Assembly (NCBI RefSeq): GCF_025673445.1
Contig: NZ_JAOVQN010000003.1
Coordinates: forward strand, 1 to 64,000
Length of the DNA: 64,000 nucleotides
Direction of reading: 5' to 3'
DNA from: Ruegeria_B marisflavi
Lineage (GTDB): Bacteria; Pseudomonadota; Alphaproteobacteria; Rhodobacterales; Rhodobacteraceae
Part shown: one piece after another, positions 52,211 through 61,508 of the stretch
How the letters are laid out: each line of letters opens with the position of its first letter
Position numbering within the stretch: the stretch's first letter is position 1
Notes under the pieces: model-generated
Seen by the model: only the letters and a program-made list of their open reading frames with translations
Database searches by the model: none
What the model was told of the DNA's origin: nothing
Translations under genes and position numbers: made by a program

Positions 52211-53458
52211 TTACGCCAGCTGCACCAGCGCGTGGCGTTTCTTGCCGGCGCTGAGCTTGATCGGCTGGGCGAGGTCACCCGCCTCGATCATCATCCCGGC
52301 ATCGGTGAGCGGCGTGTCATTCAGGCGCGCGCCATCTTCGGCGATGAGGCGCTTGGCCTCCTTGCCGGATTTGGCGAGGCCCGTCTTGACGATCAGCTGC
52401 ACGATGGAGGCGGGCAGGTCGGCGGCGTCAAGGGTGAGCGTCGGCAGGTCGTCGCCGATGCCGCCCTTTTCGAACACTTCGCGGGCGGTCGCCTCGGCCG
52501 TCGCGGCCGCCTCGGCCCCGTGGCAGAGCGCGGTGACCTCGTTGGCGAGGATCACCTTGGCGGCGTTGATCTCGGAGCCCGCCAGCGCGCCCAGACGGTC
52601 GCATTCGCCCACCGGAAGCTCGGTATAGAGTTTCAGGAAGCGGCCCACATCGGCATCGGTGGTGTTGCGCCAGAACTGCCAGAATTCGTAAGGCGACCGC
52701 ATGTCCGGGTTGAGCCAGACAGCGCCGTCCTGGCTCTTGCCCATCTTCTTGCCGTCAGACGTGGTCAGGAGCGGCGAGGTGAGGCCATAGACCTCGTGAT
52801 CGATCACCCGGCGGGTCAGGTCGATGCCATTGACGATATTGCCCCACTGGTCCGAGCCGCCCATTTGCAGGATGCAGCCATATCGGCGGTTCAGCTCCAT
52901 GAAATCATAGGCTTGCAGGATCATGTAGTTGAATTCGAGAAAGCTGAGCGATTGTTCGCGGTCGAGGCGGGATTTCACCGACTCGAACGACAGCATCCGG
53001 TTGACGCTGAAATGCCGCCCGATATCGCGCAGGAAATCGAGATAGTTCAGATCGGCCAGCCATTCGTCGTTGTTGAGCATCAGCGCCGCGTTCTCGGCGC
53101 CGCTGTCATAGTCGATATAGGCGGCAAAGACCTTGCGGATCCCGGCGATGTTCTCGTCGATCTGGGCGGGCGTCAGCAGCGGGCGTTCGTCGGCGCGGAA
53201 GGACGGATCACCCACCTTGGTGGTGCCGCCGCCCATCAGGGTGATCGGCTTGTGCCCGGTCTTTTGCAGCCAGCGCAGCATCATGATCTGAATGAGGCTG
53301 CCCACATGCAGCGATTTGGCGGTGGCGTCAAAGCCGATATAGCCGGGCTGGCATCCCTTGATCAGTGCCTCGTCGAGGCCCTGGTAATCGGTGCAGTCGG
53401 CGAGAAAGCCGCGCTCCATCATCACTGCGATGAAATCCGATTTGGGATGGTAGGTCAT
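52211..53458 (-). CDS. tyrS: Tyrosyl-tRNA synthetase
   Basis: A 415-residue class I synthetase with HVGSL (HIGH equivalent) in FDATAKSLHVGSLIQIMML, the KMSKS-like GKKMGKSQDGAVWL near 229-242, GGSDQWGNI, and a C-terminal S4 RNA-binding domain (VQLIVKTGLAKSGKEAKRLI). The ATG at 53458 fits the conserved MTYHPKSDFIAVMMERG start. It is divergent from anmK. Confidence 0.96.
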   Translation of the reverse strand: MTYHPKSDFIAVMMERGFLADCTDYQGLDEALIKGCQPGYIGFDATAKSLHVGSLIQIMMLRWLQKTGHKPITLMGGGTTKVGDPSFRADERPLLTPAQIDENIAGIRKVFAAYIDYDSGAENAALMLNNDEWLADLNYLDFLRDIGRHFSVNRMLSFESVKSRLDREQSLSFLEFNYMILQAYDFMELNRRYGCILQMGGSDQWGNIVNGIDLTRRVIDHEVYGLTSPLLTTSDGKKMGKSQDGAVWLNPDMRSPYEFWQFWRNTTDADVGRFLKLYTELPVGECDRLGALAGSEINAAKVILANEVTALCHGAEAAATAEATAREVFEKGGIGDDLPTLTLDAADLPASIVQLIVKTGLAKSGKEAKRLIAEDGARLNDTPLTDAGMMIEAGDLAQPIKLSAGKKRHALVQLA

Positions 53459-53520
53459 GTCTTGCCTCGGGGTTGGATTGCGGGGCACTTATAGGCGGCA
53501 GTTGAACAAAGGAAAAGGCC

Positions 53521-54633
53521 ATGAAGAGGGCCATCGGGCGAGAGGGGCCGGTGACGGCGCTGGGGGCGATGTCGGGCACGTCGCTGGACGGGGTCGATGC
53601 GGCGGTGGTGGAGACCAACGGTCTGGCGATATTCGGATTCGGACCGGTGGGGTACCGAGCATATTCCGCGGAGGAGCGCAGCGTGTTGCGCGCCGGTCTG
53701 GGGCGTTGGGCCGGGCCCGAGGTGGAGGCGGCGGGCGATCTGGTGACGCGCGCCCATGCGCAGGCGCTGGCGGGGTTCGAGGGCGTCGATCTGGTGGGGT
53801 TTCACGGCCAGACCCTGGCGCATGAGCCACGCGGGCGCGGCACGCTTCAGGTGGGCGATGGCGCGGCCTTGGCCGCCGCATTGGGGCGCCCGGTAGTCTG
53901 GGATTTTCGCAGCGACGATGTGCAACTGGGCGGCGAAGGGGCGCCTTTGGCGCCGTTCTTTCACTTTGCCTGCGCCAAGTGGATCGGCGCGAGCGAGCCC
54001 CTGTGTTTTCTCAACCTCGGCGGGGTGGGCAACCTGACCTATGTGGACCCGGGTTTTGACCGGCCCGAGGTGCCCGGCGCTCTGTTGGCCTTTGACACCG
54101 GTCCGGCCAACGCGCCGGTCAACGATCTGATGCAGGCGCGGCTGGGGCTGCCGATGGACGAGGGCGGCGCGGTGGCACGAGGCGGCACGGTGGAGACCGG
54201 CGCGCTGGAGCTGTTCCTGGCCGAGCCCTATTTTGCAAGAATGCCGCCCAAGTCGCTGGATCGGAATGATTTTGCCGAGATGATCGGATTGGTGTCCGAA
54301 CTCAGCGACAGCGACGCGGTGGCAACGCTGACGGGTATGTGCGCGGCAGCGGTGGCGCAGGGGATGGAACATTGCCCGCGCCCGCCTGCACGGGTGCTGG
54401 TCACCGGCGGCGGGCGGCACAACCCGGTGCTGATGGAGATGCTGCAAGTCTCGCTGGATTGTCCGGTTGAACCGGTCGAAAGTGTTGGTCTGGACGGTGA
54501 CATGCTCGAGGCACAGGCCTTCGCCTATCTGGCGGTGCGGGTGGCGCGGGGGCTGCCGACCTCGTGCCCCGGCACCACCGGTGTGGGCGCGCTGGTGGGC
54601 GGCGGCATCGTCAGCCTGCCGGACGAGGCATGA
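53521..54633 (+). CDS. anmK: Anhydro-N-acetylmuramic acid kinase
   Basis: A 370-residue enzyme that opens and phosphorylates anhydroMurNAc from wall recycling. It has ALGAMSGTSLDGVDAAVVE near 14-32, LVGFHGQTLAHEPRG, DFRSDDVQLGGEGAPLAPFFH and ALLAFDTGPANAPVNDLM. AAAGGAAAAGG precedes the ATG. It complements nagZ in the same window. Confidence 0.95.
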   Translation: MKRAIGREGPVTALGAMSGTSLDGVDAAVVETNGLAIFGFGPVGYRAYSAEERSVLRAGLGRWAGPEVEAAGDLVTRAHAQALAGFEGVDLVGFHGQTLAHEPRGRGTLQVGDGAALAAALGRPVVWDFRSDDVQLGGEGAPLAPFFHFACAKWIGASEPLCFLNLGGVGNLTYVDPGFDRPEVPGALLAFDTGPANAPVNDLMQARLGLPMDEGGAVARGGTVETGALELFLAEPYFARMPPKSLDRNDFAEMIGLVSELSDSDAVATLTGMCAAAVAQGMEHCPRPPARVLVTGGGRHNPVLMEMLQVSLDCPVEPVESVGLDGDMLEAQAFAYLAVRVARGLPTSCPGTTGVGALVGGGIVSLPDEA

Positions 54634-54693
54634 AGGGGGCGCTGCCCCCTCGGCATGCGGCCTCACCCCCGGGATATTTGTGGCAAGAGGAAG
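54634..54693. repeat. GC-rich REP-like intergenic element, copy 3
   Basis: AGGGGGC-GCTG-CCCCCT hairpin, GGCATGCGGCC stem, CACCCCCGGGATATTTGTGG and AAGAGGAAG. It lies between the convergent anmK and desaturase genes and is a variant of the copy at 52136. Confidence 0.7.
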
Positions 54694-54699
54694 GGGCGA

Positions 54700-55590
54700 T
54701 CAGTCGGGGAGACTGTCGAGGTAGTGCGCGGTGAAACCGGTATAGCCTTCCGAGGTGGATTTCAGATGCGCCCGGGTCCAGCGGTGGAAGGCCGGAAGCC
54801 GGTGAAAGGGCACCGACGGAAAGGCGTGGTGTTCGGCGTGATAGGGCATGTTCCAGGCCAGGAAGCGCACCAGCCTGGTGGTGAAGGTGGTCCGCGAGTT
54901 TTCCAGCATATCCGCGGCCGCCGGGCAGAGCCCGTGTTCGGCCAGCAAATAGAGGCGCAGGAAGGGCTGTCCGATGGCGAGGGGCAGCAGCCAGAGCCAC
55001 AGAGCCAGCGGCGAGACGGCAAGGCTGGCCAGCACCAGGGCGTATAGGGCGAGCAGCGCCCGCGCCTCGCGCCGCATGGCGGGGTATTGGCGTTCCGGTA
55101 GGTAGAGGGCCGTCATGCGGCCTCGGGCGTTGTCGAACAGGACACATGCCATGCCGGTCCAGTAGTGCCATCCGGTCAGGTAGACCATGAGCGCGCGCCG
55201 GTTACCCGGGCGCGGCCCGCCTGCCAGTTCGGGATCGCGCGCGGGGTCGTTTGTCCATTTGTGATGGGCCAGGTGGAAGTAGCGAAACCAGGTGAAGGGC
55301 AGGGCGATCAGGGCGCCCGAGGCATGTCCCGCCGCCTCGTTCAGCCAGGTCGAGCGGAACGGCGTCTGGTGGGTGCATTCGTGGCAGAGGGTGAAGAGGA
55401 AAACCAGCAGGATACCCTGCGGCAGCATCAGCAGCAGCCAGATGGGGACTTGCATCACAATGCCGAGGCTGCACAGGCCCAGCAGCGCTGCGTATACGGT
55501 CAGATGTCTCAGACCGGCCGAGTCCGAGCGCGCGGTCAGGTGGGCGCGGGTCTCGGGCGGCAGGCTGGCGACAAGTGTCTTGTGGTCCAT
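54700..55590 (-). CDS. Membrane fatty acid desaturase
   Basis: A 296-residue polytopic protein with the three histidine boxes of the membrane desaturase family: HECTH in LCHECTHQTPF, HLAHH in YFHLAHHKW, and HAEHH in YHAEHHAFPSVPFHRL. These bind a di-iron centre that inserts double bonds. Regiospecificity is unknown. It starts 31 nt before the cupin gene end. Confidence 0.88.
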   Translation of the reverse strand: MDHKTLVASLPPETRAHLTARSDSAGLRHLTVYAALLGLCSLGIVMQVPIWLLLMLPQGILLVFLFTLCHECTHQTPFRSTWLNEAAGHASGALIALPFTWFRYFHLAHHKWTNDPARDPELAGGPRPGNRRALMVYLTGWHYWTGMACVLFDNARGRMTALYLPERQYPAMRREARALLALYALVLASLAVSPLALWLWLLPLAIGQPFLRLYLLAEHGLCPAAADMLENSRTTFTTRLVRFLAWNMPYHAEHHAFPSVPFHRLPAFHRWTRAHLKSTSEGYTGFTAHYLDSLPD

Positions 55591-55621
55591 GCGGTCGAGC
55601 GTAGCCAGGCGGCGGGGCAGG

Positions 55622-56053
55622 TCAAGCGCGGGGGATGTCGAAGCCGGGGCGCGCCAGTTCGAACCCTTCGAACCGGAAGCCGGGCGAGACGGTGCAACTG
55701 ACCAGCGTGTATTCGCCGGTGCTGCGCGCGGCCTGCCACCAGCCGGACGGCACGATCTGTTGCGGCGCGCCTGCGTCCAGATCAGGGGTTAGCAGGTGAT
55801 CGGTGGCTGGGCCGGTATCGGTCGCGCTTTTCGACAGGACCAGCGGCGCGCCCGCGTGCCAGAGCCAGATCTCGGTCGCGTCGACCCGGTGCCAATGGCT
55901 GCGCTCGCCCGATTTCAGCAGGAAATAGATGCAGGTGCCGCTGGCGCGGCCCGGATTGTCGGCGATCCAGGTCTGCCGGTACCAGCCGCCCTCGGGGTGG
56001 GGTTCCAGCTCCAGACGGCGGATGGTCTCTTCGGCGGTCATGGGATCAGGCAT
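55622..56053 (-). CDS. Cupin-domain protein (DUF985 type)
   Basis: A 143-residue protein with LELEPHPEGGWYRQTW, GTCIYFLLKSGERSHWHRVDATEIWLWHAG and IVPSGWWQAARSTGEYTLVSCTVSPGFRFEGFEL, the DUF985 cupin signature. The His pair and later residues would bind metal. The ATG at 56053 follows GAGAGAG; an ATG at 56041 is possible. Function unknown. Divergent from selO. Confidence 0.85.
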   Translation of the reverse strand: MPDPMTAEETIRRLELEPHPEGGWYRQTWIADNPGRASGTCIYFLLKSGERSHWHRVDATEIWLWHAGAPLVLSKSATDTGPATDHLLTPDLDAGAPQQIVPSGWWQAARSTGEYTLVSCTVSPGFRFEGFELARPGFDIPRA

Positions 56054-56106
56054 CGGCTCTCTCGCTTGGGGCTGGTCTTTCGCTCGGGCGAGCATATCTT
56101 GGGCGC

Positions 56107-57525
56107 ATGACAATCGCGATCCCCTTCGACAACAGTTACGCCCGCCTGCCGGGTGGGTTTCACTCGGTACAGGCGCCGACCCCGGTGCAGGCGCCGCGCC
56201 TTGTCGCATTCAACGCCGACCTGGCGCAGCTTCTGGGCATCACTCCGGGCGAGGTCGGGGAAATGGCGCAGGTTTTTGCCGGAAATGCGCTGCCGCAGGG
56301 GGCCGAGCCGCTGGCGCAGCTTTATTCCGGGCACCAGTTCGGCAATTACAACCCGCAATTGGGGGACGGACGCGCGATTCTTTTGGGCGAGGTGGTGGGC
56401 AGCGACGGTATCCGCCGCGACATACAGCTCAAAGGCGCGGGGCGCACGCCCTATTCGCGCGGCGGTGACGGACGGGCTTGGCTGGGCCCTGTGCTGCGCG
56501 AATATGTGGTGAGCGAGGCGATGGCCGCGCTTGGCATCCCCACCACCCGCGCGCTGGCGGCAGTCGAGACCGGCGAGGCGGTGCGGCGTGAGCAGGTTCT
56601 GCCCGGCGCGGTGCTGACCCGGGTGGCGCAAAGCCACCTGCGGGTGGGCACATTCCAGGTCTTTGCCGCGCGGGGCGAGATCGGGCACCTGAAACGGCTG
56701 ACCGACTATGCCATTGCCCGCCACTATCCGGATGCCGATGGGCCTATGGGTCTGCTCACGGCGGTGCGCGACGCACAGGCGCGACTGATCGCGCGCTGGA
56801 TGGGGGTGGGGTTCATTCACGGGGTGATGAATACCGACAACAGCTCGATCGCGGGGGAGACCATCGACTATGGTCCATGCGCCTTCATGGACACTTATCA
56901 TCCGGATACGGTCTATTCCTCGATCGACCGCTATGGGCGCTATGCCTATTCCAACCAGCCCGATATCGCGGTCTGGAACCTGGCACAGCTGGCCACAGCG
57001 CTGATCCAGCAGGCCGAGGACAAAAAGGCCGCCGTTGAAGAGGCCACCGGGATCGTGCATGCAATGCCCGGCCTGCTGGAGCGCGAATGGTTGCGCGTCT
57101 TTGCCGCCAAGATCGGCATCGAACGGCCTGTCGAAGGGGACAAGGCGCTGGTGACTGACCTGCTGGTGCGCATGGCACGGGGGCAGGCCGATTTCACCAA
57201 CACGTTCCGGGCACTTGGCGCACCCAAAGCCCGCGACCAGTTCGCCGATCCGACCGCCTATGACAGTTGGGCCCAGGGCTGGCGGCAGCGTTTGGCCTGC
57301 GAGGCCGCGCCCGAGGCGGTGATGCGGGGCAGAAATCCGGCCTTTATCCCGCGCAACCACCGGGTCGAGCAGATGATCGCGGCAGCGGTGAGCGGCGACT
57401 ATGCCCCGTTCCATCGGCTCAATTCCGTGCTTGCGCGCCCTTACGAGGATCAGCCGGATCACATCGACCTGACCCGCCCGCCTGCGGAAAACGAAGTGGT
57501 GCAGGCCACGTTCTGCGGCACCTGA
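56107..57525 (+). CDS. selO: Protein adenylyltransferase SelO
   Basis: A 472-residue pseudokinase-fold enzyme that transfers AMP to Ser/Thr/Tyr residues. It has QLYSGHQFGNYNPQLGDGRA, IQLKGAGRTPYSRGGDGRA near 105-123 with the catalytic Lys/Arg residues, HGVMNTDNSSIAG near 238-250, and a C-terminal FCGT motif, cysteine here where selenocysteine occurs in eukaryotes. It is linked to redox stress in E. coli. Confidence 0.94.
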   Translation: MTIAIPFDNSYARLPGGFHSVQAPTPVQAPRLVAFNADLAQLLGITPGEVGEMAQVFAGNALPQGAEPLAQLYSGHQFGNYNPQLGDGRAILLGEVVGSDGIRRDIQLKGAGRTPYSRGGDGRAWLGPVLREYVVSEAMAALGIPTTRALAAVETGEAVRREQVLPGAVLTRVAQSHLRVGTFQVFAARGEIGHLKRLTDYAIARHYPDADGPMGLLTAVRDAQARLIARWMGVGFIHGVMNTDNSSIAGETIDYGPCAFMDTYHPDTVYSSIDRYGRYAYSNQPDIAVWNLAQLATALIQQAEDKKAAVEEATGIVHAMPGLLEREWLRVFAAKIGIERPVEGDKALVTDLLVRMARGQADFTNTFRALGAPKARDQFADPTAYDSWAQGWRQRLACEAAPEAVMRGRNPAFIPRNHRVEQMIAAAVSGDYAPFHRLNSVLARPYEDQPDHIDLTRPPAENEVVQATFCGT

Positions 57526-57526
57526 G

Positions 57527-57604
57527 CCTTCATTTCGCGAAAAATACTCCGGGGGGAAGGGGGCAAAATTCAGTGAATTTTGATCCCGGGGGGCAGCGCC
57601 CCCA
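57527..57604. repeat. GC-rich REP-like intergenic element, copy 4
   Basis: CTTCATTTCGCGAAAAATAC, CCGGGGGG, then AAAATTCA-G-TGAATTTT (perfect inverted repeat) and GGGGGGCAGCGCCCCC hairpin. It lies between the convergent selO and EamA genes, in the opposite module order to the copy at 52136. Confidence 0.65.
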
Positions 57605-57619
57605 ACTGACTTTGCGGCC

Positions 57620-58495
57620 CTAGCGTCGGTTGATCAGATAGATACCGGCCGCCACCAGCCCCAGCGCCAGCCAGACCTGGCCGCCGACATGCTCGCCCAG
57701 TACCAGCCAGCCAAAGATCACCGCCAGTACCGGCGACAGGAAACTGAACGAGGCGACCCCGTTTGCCCGATAGGTTGCCAGCAGCCGGAACCAGATGATG
57801 AAGCCCAGGCCCACGACGCCAATGGCCTGGAACATCAGCCCGGCCCAGTGCAACGGCTGCGGGTTGCGAAACAGGTCGCCGAACACCGGCGCCAGCACCA
57901 GCAGGATCGGGGCCGAAACCACCAGCTGGCACATCAGCTGTAGTTCTGCCGAAACCCGCGCCAGGGGCGTAATCCGCACCACCAGCGCCAGTCCGGCCCA
58001 GCAAATGGCGGCAAAGACCGCCAACGCGTCGCCTTTCAGGCTGACATGAGCCGCGTCGCGCTCCAGCAGCGCCAGCACCACGCCGCCCATCGCCAACCCC
58101 AGCCCCGCGATCCGTAGGCCCGACAGACGCTCGCCCGGCAGCAGGACATGCCCGCCGAGCGACAGCCAAATCGGCATGGAGTAGAAGAGGATCGACGAGC
58201 GGGATACCGTCGTCAGGTCGAGCGCGGTAAAGATCGCCATGAACTCGATGGTAAAGAGCAGCCCGGTCACCAGCCCACCCAGAATCGCGGCGCGGGGAAA
58301 GGTCACCGGCTTGCCCAGCACCCGCATCCAGCCCAGCAGAAAGACCAGCGCGATGGCCGAGCGCAGCCCGGCCTGGAACACCGGGCCGAACCCGCCACCG
58401 GTCATCTTGATCACAACCTGGTTGAAGGCCAGAAGCGCGGCGATGCCGATCAGGGCGGCGGCTCCGGCCGCGTCGACGGGGCGTTTTTCTTCCAT
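57620..58495 (-). CDS. EamA/DMT-family transporter
   Basis: A 291-residue inner-membrane protein with about ten transmembrane segments in two EamA halves (ALLAFNQVVIKMTGGGFGPVF at the start, SFSFLSPVLAVIFGWLVLGEH near 246-266). It exports a small metabolite; substrate unknown. The ATG at 58495 matches the family N-terminus; longer frames lack support. Divergent from the next gene. Confidence 0.85.
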   Translation of the reverse strand: MEEKRPVDAAGAAALIGIAALLAFNQVVIKMTGGGFGPVFQAGLRSAIALVFLLGWMRVLGKPVTFPRAAILGGLVTGLLFTIEFMAIFTALDLTTVSRSSILFYSMPIWLSLGGHVLLPGERLSGLRIAGLGLAMGGVVLALLERDAAHVSLKGDALAVFAAICWAGLALVVRITPLARVSAELQLMCQLVVSAPILLVLAPVFGDLFRNPQPLHWAGLMFQAIGVVGLGFIIWFRLLATYRANGVASFSFLSPVLAVIFGWLVLGEHVGGQVWLALGLVAAGIYLINRR

Positions 58496-58580
58496 GCGCC
58501 CAAAGGAGGCGCAGTTCCTGCACATGTCAAGCATATCCCGCCCCCTTGCGTTGCGGCACGACCTCCCGCATGACAGGGGC

Positions 58581-59306
58581 ATGAGATCTCCGGCCGACCC
58601 GATGCACCGACCCCAGACCCTGCGTCTTGCCAGCTACAACATCCAGAAATGCGTGGGTCTCGACCTGCGCCGCCAGCCGCGCCGCACCTTGCAGGTGCTG
58701 AGCGCGCTGCGTGCGCAGGTCGTGGTGTTGCAGGAGGCGGACAAGCGTCTGCCGCCGCGCCCTGCGGCGCTACCGCATTTCGTGCTGAACGAGGCGGGGT
58801 GGCAGATTGCCGATCTTGGCGGCGCGGGGTCGCTGGGCTGGCATGGCAACGCGGTGATCTGGCAGGGATCGGATATCGCCCTGCGCGCCACCGCTCATCA
58901 CGATCTGCCCGGGCTGGAACCGCGCGGCGCTGTGCGGGTCGAGTTCGACACGCCCATCGGCCCCTTGCGGGTGATCGGCATGCACCTGGGGCTGCTGAGC
59001 GCGTCACGGCGTGACCAGGTGGTGCATCTGGCGCGGGACATGGACCGGCTGGAGGCGATGCCCACGGTCTGGGCCGGGGATTTCAACGAATGGTCGCGCC
59101 AGCCGGTGCTCGATCACCTGGCGCCGATGATGCGGTTCCTGCCGCCGCGCCCCAGCTTTCCATCGCCGCAGCCCCTGGGCGCCCTCGACCGGATCGCGTA
59201 TAGCGCCGGACTGGCGGTCACGGCGCATGGCGTGCATGCCGAGCGCCCGGCCCATATCGCTTCGGACCACCTGCCGGTCTGGGCCGATCTGGTCAGATCG
59301 ACCTGA
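58581..59306 (+). CDS. Endonuclease/exonuclease/phosphatase-family protein
   Basis: A 241-residue EEP-fold protein with LRLASYNIQKCVGLD, VVVLQEADKRLPP (metal Glu), VWAGDFNEWSRQP, LDRIAYS and the C-terminal SDHLPVWADL His. This fold covers DNases, phosphodiesterases and lipid phosphatases, so the substrate is open. The first ATG (58581) is used; 58602 is possible. Confidence 0.87.
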   Translation: MRSPADPMHRPQTLRLASYNIQKCVGLDLRRQPRRTLQVLSALRAQVVVLQEADKRLPPRPAALPHFVLNEAGWQIADLGGAGSLGWHGNAVIWQGSDIALRATAHHDLPGLEPRGAVRVEFDTPIGPLRVIGMHLGLLSASRRDQVVHLARDMDRLEAMPTVWAGDFNEWSRQPVLDHLAPMMRFLPPRPSFPSPQPLGALDRIAYSAGLAVTAHGVHAERPAHIASDHLPVWADLVRST

Positions 59307-59312
59307 TCCCCA

Positions 59313-59386
59313 TCCTCTTGCCGAAAATATCCCGGGGGGACCGGGGGGCAGCGCCCCCCGGCTTGTCGCCGCCGTCAGGCGGCGAA
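59313..59386. repeat. GC-rich REP-like intergenic element, copy 5
   Basis: CTCTTGCCGAAAATATCCCG, then the inverted repeat CCGGGGGGC-AGC-GCCCCCCGG and GTCGCCGCC-GTCAG-GCGGCGAAAC. It lies between convergent genes, immediately beyond the 3' end of the RNA helicase. Confidence 0.65.
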
Positions 59387-59395
59387 ACATCCCTG

Positions 59396-60655
59396 TCAGG
59401 CCGCCTTGCGCGGTCCGCTGCGGCCTCGGCCACCCCTGCGGCTGCGGCGCGCGTCGCCGGGTTTGCCGCCGCCGCCCCGTTGCGGGCCTTTCTTGGCCGC
59501 CGGCTTTGCGGGGTCGTCCATCGGCTGCCAGGGGCGCCCCGAGGCGACCGGGATCGCGGCCTTCATCACTTTCTGGATGGCTGCCAGTTCCTCCATCTCG
59601 TCCGGTGCGCAGAAGGCGATGGCCGCGCCGTCCTTGCCCGCCCGCGCGGTGCGGCCGATGCGGTGCACATAGGCGTCGGGCACATTGGGCAGTTCATAGT
59701 TGTAGACATGCTTCACGTCCGGGATATCCAGTCCGCGCGCGGCCACGTCGGTGGCCACGAGAACCCGGACCTCCGCCTCCTTGAAGGCGGCGATGGCGCG
59801 GTCACGCTGGCCCTGGCTCTTGTTGCCATGTACGGCGGCGGTGGCAAAACCGGCCTTTTCCAGCGTCTTGGCCAGCTTCTCGCAGCCCCATTTGGTGCGG
59901 CCGAACACGATGGCGCGTTCGTCGCGATGGGTGTCCAGAAGCTCGATCAGCAGATCGGTCTTGGCCGCCTTGGCAATGAAATGCACCACCTGTGTCACCT
60001 TTTCGGCGGCCTTGCCCGGGGGCGAGACCTCGATCCGGCGCGGGCTTTTCAGATAGCTCTGGGCGATCTCGTTCATCAGCTTGGGCATGGTGGCCGAGAA
60101 CAGCATGGTCTGGCGTTCGTTCGGCAGCACCGCCGCGATCTTGCGCAGGGCATGGATGAAGCCCAGATCGAGCATCTGGTCGGCCTCGTCCAGCACCAGG
60201 AAGGAGCAGCTGCCCAGATCGACGGCGCGGCGTTCCATCAGGTCCATCAGGCGCCCCGGGGTGGCGACCAGAATGTCGATACCGCGTTCCAGGCGCTTGA
60301 TCTGCGGGTTGATGGACACGCCACCGACCACGATCGCCACCTTGAGCGGGGTATCCTCGGTCAACGCCTTGAGCGTTTCGGCGATCTGTTGTGCCAGTTC
60401 GCGGGTGGGGGCCAGCACCAGTCCGCGCACGGTGCCGCGCGCCGGTTTGCGGCCGACCTGGCCCAAGAGGGTGATCAGTGGCACGCCAAAGGCGGCGGTC
60501 TTGCCGGTGCCGGTCTGCGCGAGGCCCATCACGTCATGGCCGTTCAGTGCCTCGGGTATGGCGCGGGCCTGAATCGGGGTCGGTTCGGTGATGCCCATCT
60601 TGGACAGGCGGTTCACCAGGGCCGTGTCGAGACCCATCATATCAAAATCGCTCAC
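59396..60655 (-). CDS. DEAD-box ATP-dependent RNA helicase
   Basis: A 419-residue helicase with the Q motif, Walker A AQTGTGKT at 46-53, APTRELAQQI, VLDEAD (motif II), SAT, and the C-terminal motifs ARGLDIP and HRIGRTARAG. The tail is basic and Arg/Gly-rich (from about 388), as in RhlE-type proteins. The start is probably GTG 60655 with AGGATTATT upstream; longer frames run over sequence without conservation. Confidence 0.92.
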   Translation of the reverse strand: MSDFDMMGLDTALVNRLSKMGITEPTPIQARAIPEALNGHDVMGLAQTGTGKTAAFGVPLITLLGQVGRKPARGTVRGLVLAPTRELAQQIAETLKALTEDTPLKVAIVVGGVSINPQIKRLERGIDILVATPGRLMDLMERRAVDLGSCSFLVLDEADQMLDLGFIHALRKIAAVLPNERQTMLFSATMPKLMNEIAQSYLKSPRRIEVSPPGKAAEKVTQVVHFIAKAAKTDLLIELLDTHRDERAIVFGRTKWGCEKLAKTLEKAGFATAAVHGNKSQGQRDRAIAAFKEAEVRVLVATDVAARGLDIPDVKHVYNYELPNVPDAYVHRIGRTARAGKDGAAIAFCAPDEMEELAAIQKVMKAAIPVASGRPWQPMDDPAKPAAKKGPQRGGGGKPGDARRSRRGGRGRSGPRKAA

Positions 60656-60992
60656 AATAATCCTTTCACACCGCACCCCTAATGGCACGGCGTCACGAGC
60701 GGGTCCGCGGAGCCTCGGATCCGGCAGCCTCATGCCCCGGACCGGTCCAGCGGTTTGCCCCATGCGTGAATGTGGGAACTGTTGCGCCTGTCCTGTCGAG
60801 GCCCTTCCTTGTTCGGGCTGGCGGGTTGTCCCCGCACGTCTTTTCATCTGCTCACGCGGCAGAGGACATTGGCGTAGGGCCCCATGTGGCGGCTTGGAGG
60901 GGAAAAGTCAACTGCCCGGTACCAATCGCGGCTGGCCCTGTGGCGCAACAGCATGTAAACCCGATTCCCGAATACCGTGACAGGATACGCCC
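60656..60992. other. Intergenic interval between the helicase and Fur-family genes
   Basis: This 337-bp gap separates two divergent genes and contains only weak, overlapping open frames. It should hold both promoters and the long 5' leader of the helicase mRNA, but I recognise no defined box. Confidence 0.4.
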
Positions 60993-61406
60993 ATGTCCAA
61001 ACCGATCATCTCCCGTTGCGAGGCCAAGGGCCTGCGCATGACCGGCCAGCGCCGGACCATCGCGCAGGTGCTGGAGGAGAGCGAGGACCATCCGGATGTG
61101 GAAGAGCTGTATGCCCGCGCGTCCAGGATGGATTCGGGGATCTCGATCGCGACGGTCTATCGGACGGTCAAACTGTTCGAGGAGGCGGGCATTCTCGACC
61201 GGCTGGAATTCGGCGACGGGCGGGCGCGCTACGAGGATGCCGAGCGCGACCATCACGACCACCTGATCGACCTGAACTCGGGCGAGGTGATCGAGTTCTG
61301 CGATCCCGAGATCGAGGCGCTGCAAGAACGCATCGCGGCCAAGCTGGGATACCGGCTCAAGGGGCACAAGCTGGAGCTTTACGGCGTGCCGCTGCGCAAA
61401 GGGTAA
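60993..61406 (+). CDS. Fur-family metalloregulator (Fur/Mur type)
   Basis: A 137-residue protein with a winged helix (LRMTGQRRTIAQVLEESEDHP, ISIATVYRTVKLFEEAGIL) and metal residues in ARYEDAERDHHDHLIDLNSGEVIEFCDPEIE. It lacks the two C-terminal CxxC pairs of structural-zinc Fur; only Cys103 is in this region. In Roseobacters such proteins are usually Mn-responsive Mur. Confidence 0.9.
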   Translation: MSKPIISRCEAKGLRMTGQRRTIAQVLEESEDHPDVEELYARASRMDSGISIATVYRTVKLFEEAGILDRLEFGDGRARYEDAERDHHDHLIDLNSGEVIEFCDPEIEALQERIAAKLGYRLKGHKLELYGVPLRKG

Positions 61407-61412
61407 GGAGTA

Positions 61413-61478
61413 TAGGGGGCGCTGCCCCCGTCGCCCGTGCCGGGCGACTCCCCCGGAGTATTCCGAACCAGAAAGAAG
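61413..61478. repeat. GC-rich REP-like intergenic element, copy 6
   Basis: AGGGGGC-GCTG-CCCCC hairpin, GTCGCCCGTGCCGGGCGAC stem, then CCCCCGGAGTATTCCGAACC. It lies between the convergent Fur-type gene and the periplasmic-protein gene. Confidence 0.7.
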
Positions 61479-61508
61479 CAGGGGCCGTTGTCGGCGGGGT
61501 CTTTGGGC

